Notes: a model not told the origin generated them from the sequence alone. 64,000 bases of DNA from Ditylenchus dipsaci (GCA_004194705.1 SADC01001192.1:292716-356715); one strand, 5' to 3'. Positions 31,608-42,440 are shown, counted from the stretch's first letter. Translations and numbers: made by a program.

Positions 31608-33374
31608 CCATTTGAGATGCAAACAATAACGCATTTCTCGTGCATGTCTTTGACCTGCGCAAGTAGGGTATGGCTACATAGCGGCGAAAATTAAAGTGAA
31701 AAGTGTTTGGGGTATTTGGGGTACAAAAGCATGACTAGCACCACCTTTTAGATCTTATGTCAGCACGGTAGTTGTTTTTATTTCTTCGCGCGGTGATAAA
31801 ATTAACCACAACTTTGAGAGAGTGGTTTTAGCAGATCTTTCAACCTTTTCGAGCTGTTTTTTTTTAATTCGTATCTCTAAGACTTGGCTTTCAGGTGTGC
31901 CTGTAACAAATCTCGAAACACAATCTATTTTTACATAATAATTAAATGACACATCGGTTTGAAGCAAAAAGTCATTTTGACGCTACTGTCATACACCCCC
32001 CCCCCCATAATTTTTCAGGTATTCCAAAACCATACTTTTGTTTTGGAAAAGTGGTGAAATTATTGCGTGTTGTCCCTGAGCCTAAAGCCTAAGGCCAAAA
32101 GCCTAAGCCTAAGGGCTAAGCCTAATTCCTAAGGGGGTTTAGAGGGTATATTACAGGGGTTTTAGGGGGGGGGGGGGGATTTGTATATTACAGTAGCGCC
32201 GTCATTTCCTATTTTATTCAAAAGTGGTTGAAATTGTACAGTTTCTTCACCACACTGCACCCATCAAATAAAACTTATGCTTGTTTGGAAGATCTGATTG
32301 TGAAAGACCTGCTTTTCAGTTTTAAAAAAAAATTATAATTTTTCGTTAAAAAATTCGGTTGAATAAATAGGTAGAATTTGAAACTTTTACGAGCATTACG
32401 ATTTATATTTTGATTTATTGTTTTGCTCTGCAAGAAAATGGAAAACTATCTTGCAGAGCAAATAAAAGGTTACAAAATTTATTTTATGTAAAAATCCTGA
32501 TATACGGCTTAAAAAAAATTCTCCTCAGAAAGAAACCAATACAAAACTTTTAAAAATTCAAGTTCATTTTCTTAGCATCATCAGGTATTAGCACCATGTC
32601 AGCTCAAAAAATATTTTTTTTTCGTTTGTACAAAAATTTAATTTTTCAAGGATTTGTTTAATTTTTTAAAATGGCGTGGCAACGTTTGCGGTTGAGGCTT
32701 TGCGCAAGGACACTGGCTGAATAATATTTCCGGACTGAGTGGTTTGCGAGTGTTTGCTTATTTTATTTTTGCATTTTAGCTCCGTTCTCGCTCTTGTTGC
32801 TTTGTAATGATTTTTACAGTTGCTGTTTGTTTAACACGGGGAACGGCCGTTTTTTGCAATTTACATCGCACTCTACATTGCACTCATTGGGGACTCGCCT
32901 TAATGCCACGTTTATAGGCGCCAATTCAAAAATTTCATTGCATTTATTCGAAAATTTTTAATAAAATTTTTAATAAACATTTTAAAAAGGCTGTAGGTGA
33001 AAACACCTGTCGAAATGTGTAAATCTTTCGGAAAATTGAAAAGTAATCACCGAGAACAAGTAGTTTTAAAAATTTGACGGGAGATTCCCGCAATTTCAAC
33101 CTTGAAAAAAGAAATCCGTATTATTTTTGTGGTAACATTCTTTGTTACATTCTTTGTGGTAACATTCCTTCGGTAACATTCTTTGTTACCCTAAATACCC
33201 CCAAACAATTCCAAACCCGAAAATTAAAATTTCTTGAAATAAAAATAAACCATTTTTTCTAACTTAAAATTTTGTGGAGAATTGGTTTTTTCTAACTACA
33301 ATAAATTTTTCCCCACTTTCAATACCTGGTGTAGGTACCATCTGGTCAGAATGGCGCAAAAATAAAAAAGTTTA
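31608..33374. other. AT-rich intergenic sequence with simple repeats and a foldback fragment
   Basis: Poly-C (31997-32005) and poly-G (32166-32178) tracts flank a GCCTAAGCCTA-rich patch at 32080-32130. TTGCTCTGCAAGAAAATGG / TATCTTGCAGAGCAAATAA at ~32423 is a short palindrome. A part copy of the 28-31 kb foldback lies at 32630-32860. Positions 33130-33190 repeat GGTAACATTCTTTGTTAC. No gene recognised. Confidence 0.5.
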
Positions 33375-33614
33375 TTTAAAGGGGCATGATCGTGCCCGAT
33401 GGGGAAAAAGGCGCGAACCAGCAGTTCTTTTCTTTCTCGATAAATTTTTACATTCGTTCTCGCCTAGATTTTTTAAGTTATCTGCCTAGTTTTTAAAAGC
33501 AGTATAAGGTCATCTATATCAGATTTGACACAGAACGAGTGAAAAATGGGACAATTCGGAAAATTCGAAAAAAACTGCTGGTTCGCGCCTTAACGCACGG
33601 CATGCCCCTTTAAA
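33375..33614. repeat. TTAA-flanked MITE, AGGGGCATG subgroup
   Basis: TTTAAAGGGGCATGATCGTG ... CACGGCATGCCCCTTTAAA, with GGCGCGAACCAGCAGTT / AACTGCTGGTTCGCGCC inside. Almost identical to the copy nested at 15807-16048. Its right TTTAAA at 33609-33614 is also the left TTTAAA of the next MITE, so the two elements abut through one shared target site. Confidence 0.8.
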
Positions 33615-33961
33615 GGACCATGAAACTTGATAAGCAGAGCAATTTGGAAATTTTGAATTCGCGCGAGACTACCCTGATTTTGTCAATAATGTTTTTGAAT
33701 TGTTTTTTGTTTGCATGTAAAATTTTTTCAAAATATAGAACCGTTTACTAGTCAAGCCCAACATTGCTCGACGTCGCCAGATCAGACGACTAATCCTACT
33801 CACACTGCACCATAACTACTTATATGAGTCTAGTTAAAATTTACTTATGCATGAAATTCAAATTTTCATTGCACACAAAAAAAATTAATTCAATAACATT
33901 ATGGACAAAATTAGGGTGGTCCTGCGCGAATTCGAATTCCGCAAATTGCTATGCTTATCAA

Positions 33962-34904
33962 CATAGCTGCACAAGCGCCAGCGCCAGCGCCGGCGCTAGC
34001 AGCGCCAGCGCCGGCGCCTGGCGCTTTTTAAGCGCCGGGCGCTCATAGCGCCAGCGCTTTTTCCGGCGCTGGCGCGAATATTTTGACTAGGCCGGCGCTG
34101 GCGCCGGCGCACGCGAAATTTTTCTGGCTAGGCCGGCGCTGGCGCCGGCGCTGGCGTGAAATGGTGAATAGACCGGCGCTGGCACCGGTGGGCAAATTTT
34201 CACGAATTGCTAAACTGTCGCTTTTTTGTTTTGTATTAAGTCATTGTTGTTGTAAAACAAGTTCATGCCAATTCTTTAATTTATAAACTTCTTCAAAAAT
34301 ATAAATTTCCTAGTGGTGTTACTTGAATATGCAACAATACGTGTTTCATTCAATAAGTCCTTCAAGAACATCGTTTTGTTTTTTCATTCCCTTGGCTATT
34401 TTTCTGCCCTTCAACTTTTGAACTAGCATTTTAAGGTACTCGTCAACAATTTGTTGGGCCTCGGCACCATCATCATCAAAAAGCTCTTCTATCGCATCTG
34501 ATGTTTGATCGGCTACTATCACTATCCAAACGTACTAAGCACTTTTATTCCTAATTCTTTGACAGATTTTACTCCACAAAGAGTTAGAAATTTTTTCCAG
34601 TATACCTTGAGACTTCTAATTTTGGTTCTAATTATGGAATAAAAAATGTTGAAAATTATGTCAATAATTTGTAGAAAAGCCGCTTTTGAGTGCGCCGGTG
34701 CTTTTTACGGCGCCAGCAAAATCGCGCCGGCGCTGGCGCCGGCGCGATTTTTTCTTCGTTCAAAAAACCGGCGCTGGCGCCGGCGCGATTTTTTCAATTT
34801 GGCTGCTCTGGCGCCGGCGCTGGCGCTTTTCCGGCGCTGGCGCTCAATTTTGAAAATTGCCGGCGCCGGCGCTGGCGCTATTTTTTGGACAGCGTGCAGC
34901 TATG
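33962..34904. mobile_element. hAT-like element with GGCGCTGGCGCC arrays and exact 8-bp TSD
   Basis: Ends CATAGCTGCAC / GTGCAGCTATG are inverted. CTTATCAA is duplicated exactly at 33954-33961 and 34905-34912, the 8-bp duplication typical of hAT elements. The first ~230 bp and last ~210 bp are built almost only from GGCGCTGGCGCCGG-type units, making the subterminal regions far more GC-rich than the surrounding AT-rich DNA. The middle (34200-34680) is AT-rich and contains a short coding-like minus-strand segment. Insertion is into the right arm of an older MITE. Confidence 0.85.
34346..34525 (-). pseudogene. Coding-like segment inside the GC-rich hAT-like element
   Basis: On the minus strand about 55 residues are open to a TGA at 34348-34346: DQTSDAIEELFDDDGAEA, then QQIVDEYLKMLVQKLKGRK and a basic end (GMKKQNDVLEGLIE). 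Amino-acid use is protein-like, with an amphipathic helical look. A plausible acceptor lies at ~34520. I do not recognise the family. It could be the last exon of the element's own former protein or a captured host exon. Confidence 0.35.
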
Positions 34905-35089
34905 CTTATCAAGTTTTATGGTCCTTTAAATAAAAAAGCCAAAGTGCGATTTTACATACCGATTTCAAACCTGGTGGGTACCACCTAGACAGGTTGATAT
35001 CCAGGTAACTCCAGAGTAGAAGTATATTCACCCAAATGTCCTGAAAAGCCAAACCTTAGTCTTTTTATATCTAAAATTATGGTAAAAAA

Positions 35090-35590
35090 TAAGGTATGCA
35101 CCCGGGTGGATTCGAACCAGCAACCGCGTCGTCCACTGGATCAAAAAATTTTTACGTTTTCAGGCTCCAAAATAATTTTTTCTGCTCTAATTCTAGCATC
35201 CTGAAGATGGTTTGACAGTGGTAAAATCACGTTTATATCAAGAAATTTTTGATCATCATAATTTCTTGATTTTGACAAATCAAGAGTTCAGAATGACTCA
35301 AAATTTCTCGATAAAACGTGATTTTACCACTGTCAAACATCTCCAGCATGCTCGAATTAGTGCAGAAAAAATGTCTTGGAACTCGAAAACGTGAAAAAAA
35401 ATTTGATCCAAGTGGACGACCACATGGATAGCCACCGCCGAGGTTGCTGGTTCGAATCCACCCGGTGCATACCTTATTTTTATCATAATTTTGTTTGAGT
35501 GGTGTAGAGGTCCATATACTCATCACCAAGGTCACTGGTTCGAATCCCTCTGTCCGGGTGCAATCAGTCCCGAGTAGAGGACCCCGATTC
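35090..35590. repeat. CCAAGTGG-type foldback with tRNA-like GGTTCGAATCC ends
   Basis: The left end has GGATTCGAACCAGCAACC and the right end its inverse, GGTTGCTGGTTCGAATCCAC, plus GTGCATACC. Between them is a CCAAGTGGACG-type palindrome with AATCACGTTT / AACGTGATTTTACC arms. A second tRNA-like run, GGTGTAGAGGTCC ... CACTGGTTCGAATCCCTC, follows at 35500-35560. These resemble the internal A and B boxes of tRNA genes, but the A-B spacing is ~6-7 bases too short and no clover-leaf closes, so I do not call tRNA genes. Confidence 0.6.
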
Positions 35591-36840
35591 AAATTTAATC
35601 GTTTTCAGAACACAATTTTGGATTGAATCGTTTGGTTTTTTAGCTCTTACAGATGATAAAAATTTTGTGGACGAAATGACCTGTGGACGAATTGATTTAG
35701 ACGTTGTAGATAAGGTACCATGATTTTTAATTAATTTTAGCTAAATCTAAAATTTTGGATTCTGTATGTGGAGACCCGCTTCGGGTAGGTACCACAGGGT
35801 CCCTATATCCAATCTGAGATTTAAATGGTCCTAAAAACTAGTTTATGACTATTGTCAAGGAAAAATAGTATCTGCTACACCAGGATTCGAACATGATCAT
35901 TACCTAAAAGCATTTTGTAGGCCTTTTACTGTAGGCCTTTTACCGTAGGTCTTTTTGCGTAGGCCTTTTTGCGTAGGCCTTTTTACTGGACACAGCACAT
36001 TACCACTGAGCTAACCATGTTATTATACTGAAACAGTGATTTTGATAACTTATCGCTCTTTACAGAATAACAAATTGGCATTTAAAAATAATTGTCGTTT
36101 GAATATGGCTGGTCCCCGCCTTTTGCAAATTTGAAATTGACCGTGTAACGCGCTGGTATGCCACTTTAACTCTGAAATCCTATTCAAGAAAATAGGGGTG
36201 GAGATTATAGAGGGTGGGGATTAACGGAGGTTATACGGTGAAAACCAAAAAATCCGCCAAGACAAATTTGGAGGTTCAATTTACCGGAGGGTCAATTTAC
36301 GGCTGTACCCGGAATTTAAGCGGTGATTTGCTAAGTGGTCGATTTGCTAAGCGGTCGTTGTTGCTAAGAAAAAAAATTCAAGCGCGCTTTGGCTAAGAAT
36401 TACAATTTAAGCGCCAATTTGCTAAATGGCGTTTTTGCTAAGATATTTTTGCTAAGTAGTTGTGTTTGTATAGAGATCTTATTTTGTTAAGCTACATCTT
36501 CTTCGGTCGGTTTAATTTCGGGTACAGACCTGAAAACCCAAACGATTCAATCCAAATTTGTGTTCTAAAAACGGTTAAATTTGAATCGGGTCCTGTTACT
36601 CTGGACTGATTGCACCCAGAGATTCGAACCAGTAACCTTGGTGATGAGTATATGAACCTTCACGCCACGTAAACACCAGGGATGAGCTTCCCCTTTACTA
36701 TAGCGCTGGATCTGTCTGTCTGTCTGTCTGTACGTCACAAAAAATGTTTAGGTATGTCCGCTTATCGTAACTGAAATCTGATAACACCATTCGATTCCTC
36801 GTGTCCGGTTTCTTCTTGAAAAACTATCAGAATAAGGAAA
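35591..36840. repeat. Intergenic, short tandem repeats and tRNA-like boxes; no gene
   Basis: 35918-35988: five ~14-bp units GTAGGCCTTTTTGC. 36290-36460: degenerate GATTTGCTAAGTGGTC units. 36100-36172: right end only of a TTAA-type MITE. 36600-36670: a tRNA-like AGATTCGAACCAGTAACC with GCCACGTAAAC partner. GTCTGTCTGTCTGTCTGT occurs at 36714. I see no exon. Confidence 0.5.
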
Positions 36841-37084
36841 TGGTCAGGTGAAAAAAAGTTATGGCCACTTGAAAGTTGCCAAAACCGTAGGGGGACCAAG
36901 GCAATTTTGTGTTCATTTTTGGATTACCTTGGGGACCAAAGCATGCAAATGTTCGAATCCTGGTAGTAGCATGCATCATTATTTGGTCTCGAAGGATTAT
37001 TGGTGTAGTATATGGTCAGTGAGTGACCTGGTAGGGTATGTAGGTGGCCTGGTGAGGTGGTCAGATTGGAGAGTAGGGTTGAGC
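36841..37084. other. Sequence leading into the minisatellite; no gene recognised
   Basis: Contains GGGGACCAAGGCAATTTTG-type motif found in several elements here and a TAGGTGGCCTGGTGAGGTGG patch. The frame that runs from here into the minisatellite is a consequence of the 51-bp period being a multiple of three. Confidence 0.4.
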
Positions 37085-38450
37085 CCGAAAGTACTGCGGC
37101 ATACCCGAAGTATACCGAAGTACCTGCGGCCTTGCAACTACCATCGGTACCCAGTTAACACACCCGAAGTACCTGCGGGCTTGCAACTACCATCGGGTAC
37201 CCACTCATATACGCCGAAATACCTGCGGGCTTGCAACTACTGTCGGGTACCCACTATATACACCCGAAGTACCTGCGGCTTGCAACTACCATCGGGTACC
37301 CACTTGGATACGTCCAAAACACCTGCGGGCTTGCAACTACCATCGGTCCACTTGATACGCCCGAAATACCTGCGGGCTTGCAACTACCATCGGGTACCCA
37401 CTTGATACGCCCGAAGCACCCGCGGGCTTGCAACTACCATCGGGTACCCACTTGGATACTCCCGAAATACTGCGGGCTTGCAACTACATCGGTAGCCACT
37501 TGAATACGCCCGAAATACCTGCGGGCTTGCAACTACTATCGGGTACCACTTGATACGCCCGAAGCACCCGCGGGCTTGCAACTACCATCGGGTACCCACT
37601 TGGTTACGCCCGGAATACCTGCGGGCTTGCAACTACCATCAGGTACCCACTCATATACGCCCGAACCTAGCTCGGGCTTGCAACTACTGTCGGGTACCCA
37701 CTTATATACACCCGAAGTACCTGCGCGGCTTGCAACTACCATCGGGTACCCACTTGATACGCCCGAAGTACCTGCGGCTTGCAACTACTATCGGTACCCA
37801 CTTATATACACCCGAAGTACTTGCGGGCTTGCAACTACTATCGGGTACCCAGTTAAACACACTCGAAGTACCTGCGGGCTTGCGACTACCATTGGGTACC
37901 CAGTTAAACACACCCGAAGTACCTGCGGGCTTGCAACTACCATCGGTACCCACTTGGATACGCCCGAAGTACCTGCGGGCTTGCAACTACCATCGGGTAC
38001 CCAGTTAAACACACCGAAGTACCTGCGGGCTTGCGACTACCATCGGGTACCCACTTGGATACGCCCGAATACCTGCGGGCTTGCACTACTATCGGGTACC
38101 CAGTTAAACACACCCGAAGTACCTGCGGTCTTGCAACTACCATCGGGTACCCACTTGGATACGTCCAAAGCACCTGCGGGCTTGCAACTACCATCGGGTA
38201 CCCACTTGGATACGCCCGAAATACCTGCGGGCTTGCAACTACCATCGGGTACCCACTTGGATACGCCCGAAGCACCCGCGGGCTTGCAACTACCATCGGG
38301 TACCCACTTGGATACTCCCGAAATACCTGCGGCTTGCAACTACCATCGGGTAGCCACTTGATACGCCCGAAATACCTGCGGGCTTGCAACTACTATCGGG
38401 TACCCACTTGGATACGCCCGAAGCACCCGCGGGCTTGCAACCACCGATAT
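37085..38450. repeat. 51-bp minisatellite, about 26 units
   Basis: Consensus unit begins GATACGCCCGAAGTACCTGC, then GGGCTTGCAACTACCATCGG and GTACCCACTTG: 51 bp. Neighbouring units such as those at 38150, 38201, 38252 and 38303 are exactly 51 bp apart, while many others have lost one or two bases within CCC, GGG or CGGG runs. Because 51 is 17 codons, long frames open on both strands (repeat GLQLPSGTHLDTPEVPA). They shift frame repeatedly and have no start or splice context, so I treat the array as non-coding. Higher-order variation is visible (AGTTAAACAC units cluster at 37850-38120). Confidence 0.85.
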
Positions 38451-39190
38451 CGTGGCAAAACCACTTATATCGGGCCTAAACCACCAGGAAGAGGCCCAAA
38501 CAACGTGGGCTCACCCAAAGCACAGTACCGGGCGCAAACCATCAATACTGGCTCAAACCACAATATCGGCCCAAACCACTAATACCGGGCCGAAACGACC
38601 AATATCGGCCCAAAACCACTGATACCGGGCCCGAACCACCAATATCGGGACCAAAGCACCAGCGCAAGTCTCAAACCATCTTCAAAAACTGGGACAATGC
38701 GGCATCTGCCGCATAGGCGCTTTCTAGTTTGTAACTATTTGCGGAAAATAGTTACAAATTTTTGCATTTGAAAAATAGTTACAGCCTGTAACTATTTTGA
38801 CCTTTGTAACTATCTTGTAACTATTTCTCGCCACGAAGTAATAATTTAAAAAAAATAGTTACAGCGTGTAACTATTTTTGTCTTTGCTGTGATTTCTCGG
38901 CACGAAATCAACAATTTAAAGAAAAATAAATTCAATTTGGTCAATTTTTTGAAAATTTCAGGGGTAGGCGAACACCAGGTGGCTTAGGACCCACTCCAGA
39001 ATGGCCAAAAGCCAAAAATAATTGGTTTTGGGGGTTTACTAAAGGGGGAAAATTTTTGCGAATTTAAAAATTAAATTTAAATCAAATTTAAAAATTAAAT
39101 TTAAAGATTATCTTAATCGCTCAGAATCTCACCCTGAACCATCCAGAGCACCCCTTAAACACTTTAAACCACTCCCAGCCAATACTTAAG
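38451..39190. repeat. Degenerate 22-24-bp and GTAACTA repeats; no gene
   Basis: 38440-38670: about nine ~22-bp AAACCACCAATATCGGGCCC units. 38730-38890: repeated TTTGTAACTATTT units in both orientations. 38950-39060: a fragment of the AGGTGGC(C/T)-AGGACCCACTCCGGAAT repeat that has full copies at 45.7 and 47.1 kb. Confidence 0.6.
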
Positions 39191-39381
39191 TACAGTCTAC
39201 TCTCGATAAACTGGCACCCCTGGGGACCAGCCTGGGGTGCCAGTTTATCAGGGGTGCCAGTTCAGTGGGATGTTACTTTGCCTAATTTCTCTGTCGGCCA
39301 GCCAAATAGGGCTTTTTCAAAGTGCCAGTTTATCGAGGGTGCCAGTTTATTGGAGTGCCAGTTTAACGAGAGTAGACTGTA
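39191..39381. repeat. Pogo-like MITE made of TGCCAGTTTATCGAGGG units
   Basis: Ends TACAGTCTACTCTCGATAAA and its inverse, AACGAGAGTAGACTGTA. The body is nearly all inverted and direct copies of GGGTGCCAGTTTATC. About 190 bp. Confidence 0.75.
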
Positions 39382-40578
39382 CCCTAAAGCAGTGTTTAGG
39401 GTTCGTAATTTGGCAACACATTCACCCCCCCCCTCCTTTTAGTAAACCCCGAAAAACAATTTTCAGCAGCTTTTGGCCTTTCAGAGGTTTTGTTGAAAGG
39501 TTTCCTTTCTGAGAGACGTGAGTTATTTTCAGACTATATAATTCGATTTTCTTGCAAAATGTCGATCAAAACTAACGCAATTCTTGCAATTATCAAATTT
39601 TGACGTCAAATTCATGATAAGCATGGGTGATTTTTCTTACAAAACTCAGAAATCATTGTAAAATTTCAAATTCCGTTCAACACAAAGAATATTTAAATTT
39701 TGAAAAATTTAATATTTAATAATTGTTGTCTTAAGGAAAATTTGGAATTTAACATCAAATTATGAATTTTAAAGGCAGTTTTTCAAGCAAATAGACCATG
39801 CTAACCCTGAATTTGGTGTCAAAATTATGCGCTTCTTTAGCGGGGTGAGAAAAAAGATTTACGTAAAAATCTTTTTTTTTCTTTTTAATTTTTCAAGTAT
39901 CTTCCTAAGCACTCCAGAGCTTCTTTTTTATTTTGATGCACTTTCTGGTGCACTTTTCTATATCACAGAATTTTCTGGTTAGATTTAAATAAAATAGATA
40001 GTCTGTTGTGGTTCAACTTTCTTTGAGTTTCCCCAAGATCTTAATTTTGCGATTATTGTGATTGAGCTTGGTTGTGTACGTAAATTTTAGAGGTCGGCAG
40101 CAAAGTGACTGCACTAAATTGGGAACTTAGTTTATAAGCCGTCAAAAACGGGTCCCTCGTGGATGCTATGAACAAACTTTTAAAATAAGTTCCGAAAGTT
40201 TAGAGAAAAGATTGAATATCTGGCTTGTCAAGTAGGTGTTGTGTAAAAAAGTGTTGAAAATATTTTCACACTATTTAAATATGTGCTTATAGGCCTGCCT
40301 TGTTCTCTGCTATTGAATACCCTGAAAATATATGAAAAAGTAAAATTTGGATATTCGAGCTGGACCTCGACCTGCCTATGTAAGCACCTTTTGTAGATCG
40401 ACCTCGACCACGATCTCGACCTCGACTCCCTATGTAAGCACCCCTTGTCGATCGACCTCGACCCCGACCCCGACCTCTACCACGACCTCGACTTCGACTC
40501 GCCTATGTAAGCACGGGGTAAGGGTGGTCCGCGCGAATTCAAAATTTCCAAATTGCTGTGCTTATCATTTCATGGTCC
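39382..40578. other. AT-rich intergenic sequence; GACCTCGACC repeat at 40360-40510
   Basis: No gene recognised. 40360-40510 holds three ~50-bp units ending CCTATGTAAGCACC with GACCTCGACC hexamer-like inner repeats. 40505-40583 is the right end of an AGGACCAT MITE (GGTGGTCCGCGCGAATTC ... ATGGTCCTTTAA) whose left end is missing. Confidence 0.5.
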
Positions 40579-40820
40579 TTTAAAAGGGCATGCCACGCTA
40601 ATAAGAGGTGGTGCCCGGGAATTTAAATTTTTTTCCTGATCATTGAAGTTCTGTACGGATTTTTCAACTTAGTTTCTAACAAAACCACACCTAAAATCAA
40701 ATTTGAGGTCTTGTTTTGTTAGACACCAAGTTGAAAAATCCGTACAGAACTTCAATGATCAGGAAAAAAATTCGAATTCCCGGGCACCACCTCTTATTAG
40801 CGTGGGCATGCCCCTTTAAC
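40579..40820. repeat. TTAA-flanked MITE, near-perfect hairpin
   Basis: TTAAAAGGGCATGCCACGCT ... AGCGTGGGCATGCCCCTTTAA. Arms pair through AATAAGAGGTGGTGCCCGGG and GATCATTGAAGTTCTGTACG to a TTTCTAACAAAAC centre. Immediately follows another MITE end, sharing TTAA. Confidence 0.8.
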
Positions 40821-41004
40821 GTAACCTTTTTTGAACAACAATTTTCGGCAAAACTGTTTTCATTCACAAAAACGAGCGGCAAAATTCGAATCATTGCATT
40901 CTTCCGGACTGCGCTGACGAATAAATCGAGGTAAAAATGGTTATTCGAACTTTAGGGGTTACTCTAGAAAGAGAGCGTGGTGCGCAAACGGCTCTAGGTA
41001 AATT

Positions 41005-42130
41005 GAACCTCCGTTAAATTGAAACTCCAAATTTGTCTTGAGAGGATTGTTATCAAAACTAATTATATTTTTGGGTGTTGGTAAATCACGTTAGGAAGAT
41101 GAACTATCTCGGTGATAGGTAAGCCACACGAAAGGGTAGGAAAACCACAAGGATATCAGGTCGCCACCCCGCCCCTTTCTGTGAAAATTTTGCTGGAATT
41201 TAGTTTTGTTAGTCTAAACAGACTAAACCAAGTGGTTGTCCACTTGGAGCAATATTTTTTTTACTTTTCGGGCCTTAAAACCTGTTTTCTGGACTAATTC
41301 AGGCATGCTGAAGATGGTTTGATAGTGATGAAATGCCGTTTCGTCGAGTATTTATTGAGTATCGGACATAATTGGTTTTACCAAAACTGGTTTTTAGAAA
41401 AGCTTAAGAAATACCCTACAAAACGGCATTTTAGCACTATCAAACCATCTTCAGCATGTCCGAATTAGTCCATCAAACAGGTTTTAAGGCCCGATAGAGT
41501 GAAAAAAAATTTTGCTCCAAGTGGTTATATATACCCTCCGCTGCATACCACTAACTGAATATCTGCGTATTCTGGGTAAACTAAGGAGGGGGCCGTTTCG
41601 TATTCGCGTTTCTCGTATTTGACAAAACTCGTATTCGTAGAATTTAAATTCGTGTTCTTGGCGTTGTTATTTTGGCCCATTTTCGAAGTTTACTTTTTGG
41701 TAAGTCACCACTCATTTTGTAGCCAGTAAGATAAGCTACAAAATGAGTGGTAACTTACCGAAGAGTGAACTTCAAAAGTTGGCCGAAATAACAATGCCAA
41801 GAACACAACTTCAAATTCTGCGAATACGAGTTTTGTCAAATACGAGAAACGCGAATACGAAACGGCCCTCTCCCTAAACTAACACCTGAGTAACACCATC
41901 TAGATGAGATCTGGGTGGTGCAAGCTACGCATCTTAGTTCAACCCCATATTATGGGGCGACCTGATATCCTTGTAGTTTTCCTACCCTTTCGTGTGGCTT
42001 ACCCATCACCGAGATGGTTACTCTTCCTAAGGGGATTTACCGACACCGAAAAATATAATTAGTTTTGATAACAATCCTCTCAAGACAATTTGGAGGTTCA
42101 ATTTACCGAGGGTCAATTTACCGGGGTTCA
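41005..42130. repeat. Matryoshka of nested palindromes
   Basis: Outer arms: GGTTCAATTTACC-type and TAATTATATTTTTGG(T/G)GT sequence at ~41010-41090 and, inverted, 42040-42125. Next, GGTAAGCCACACGAAAGGGT at 41118 pairs with ACCCTTTCGTGTGGCTTACC at ~41985. Within lie a complete CCAAGTGG element (41220-41525) and a separate palindrome at 41592-41872 with arms CCGTTTCGTATTCGCGTTTC and ACGCGAATACGAAACGG. Each inner unit is complete, which shows serial insertion. Confidence 0.75.
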
Positions 42131-42184
42131 ATTTGCCCTGGGATACATGTCTTCTATATTTTCTAAAAAAGTATAGTAGTGTAA

Positions 42185-42440
42185 CCACAGTCGAATCTCT
42201 CTATAACGACTCTCTTTATAACGACCCGCTCTCTATAAGGACCCTAGAAAATTTTGGTTATTCACAAGAAATAATTTGTCGCGATAATTAGTAAGCCAAG
42301 ATTCAAGTGTGAAAATGTAAAAATCGACCCTACTATAGAATAGTATCACGAATCATTTATGTCGCGATCCTCGTACCATTGTCCAAAATTGGGTTCAGGT
42401 ATAGAATTGCGGCTGCCATCACACTGCTCCTATCTCTGCG
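42185..42440. repeat. Partial pogo-like element upstream of the phosphatase gene
   Basis: CAGTCGAATCTCTCTATAAC followed by GACTCTCTTTATAACGACCC units matches the left end of the 55.4 kb MITE. No right end is seen before the phosphatase exons. Confidence 0.5.

Larger units (their letters stand above)
33609..34930. repeat. TTAA-flanked MITE split by a hAT-like insertion
   Basis: Left TTTAAAGGACCATGAAACTT and right AAGTTTTATGGTCCTTTAAA are its ends. Subterminal TTGAATTCGCGCGAGACTAC pairs with GTGGTCCTGCGCGAATTC near 33925. The right end is displaced 943 bp by the GC-rich element at 33962-34904. Confidence 0.75.

Noticed and set aside
33960..34890. CpG island or coding exon in the GC-rich blocks
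   Set aside because: The blocks are simple GGCGCTGGCGCC arrays bounded by a TIR and an exact 8-bp duplication, so they are transposon ends.
35500..36670. tRNA genes at the GGTTCGAATCC motifs
   Set aside because: Box spacing is too short, and acceptor and anticodon stems do not close; better explained as tRNA-derived repeat ends.
37085..38390. Long plus- and minus-strand frames (up to 261 codons) as a repeat protein gene
   Set aside because: They follow from a 51-bp (17-codon) tandem unit, switch frame many times, exist on both strands, and have no start, splice or polyadenylation context.
37085..38450. CRISPR array
   Set aside because: Units are contiguous 51-bp tandem copies without unique spacers, and the window is eukaryotic (spliced genes).
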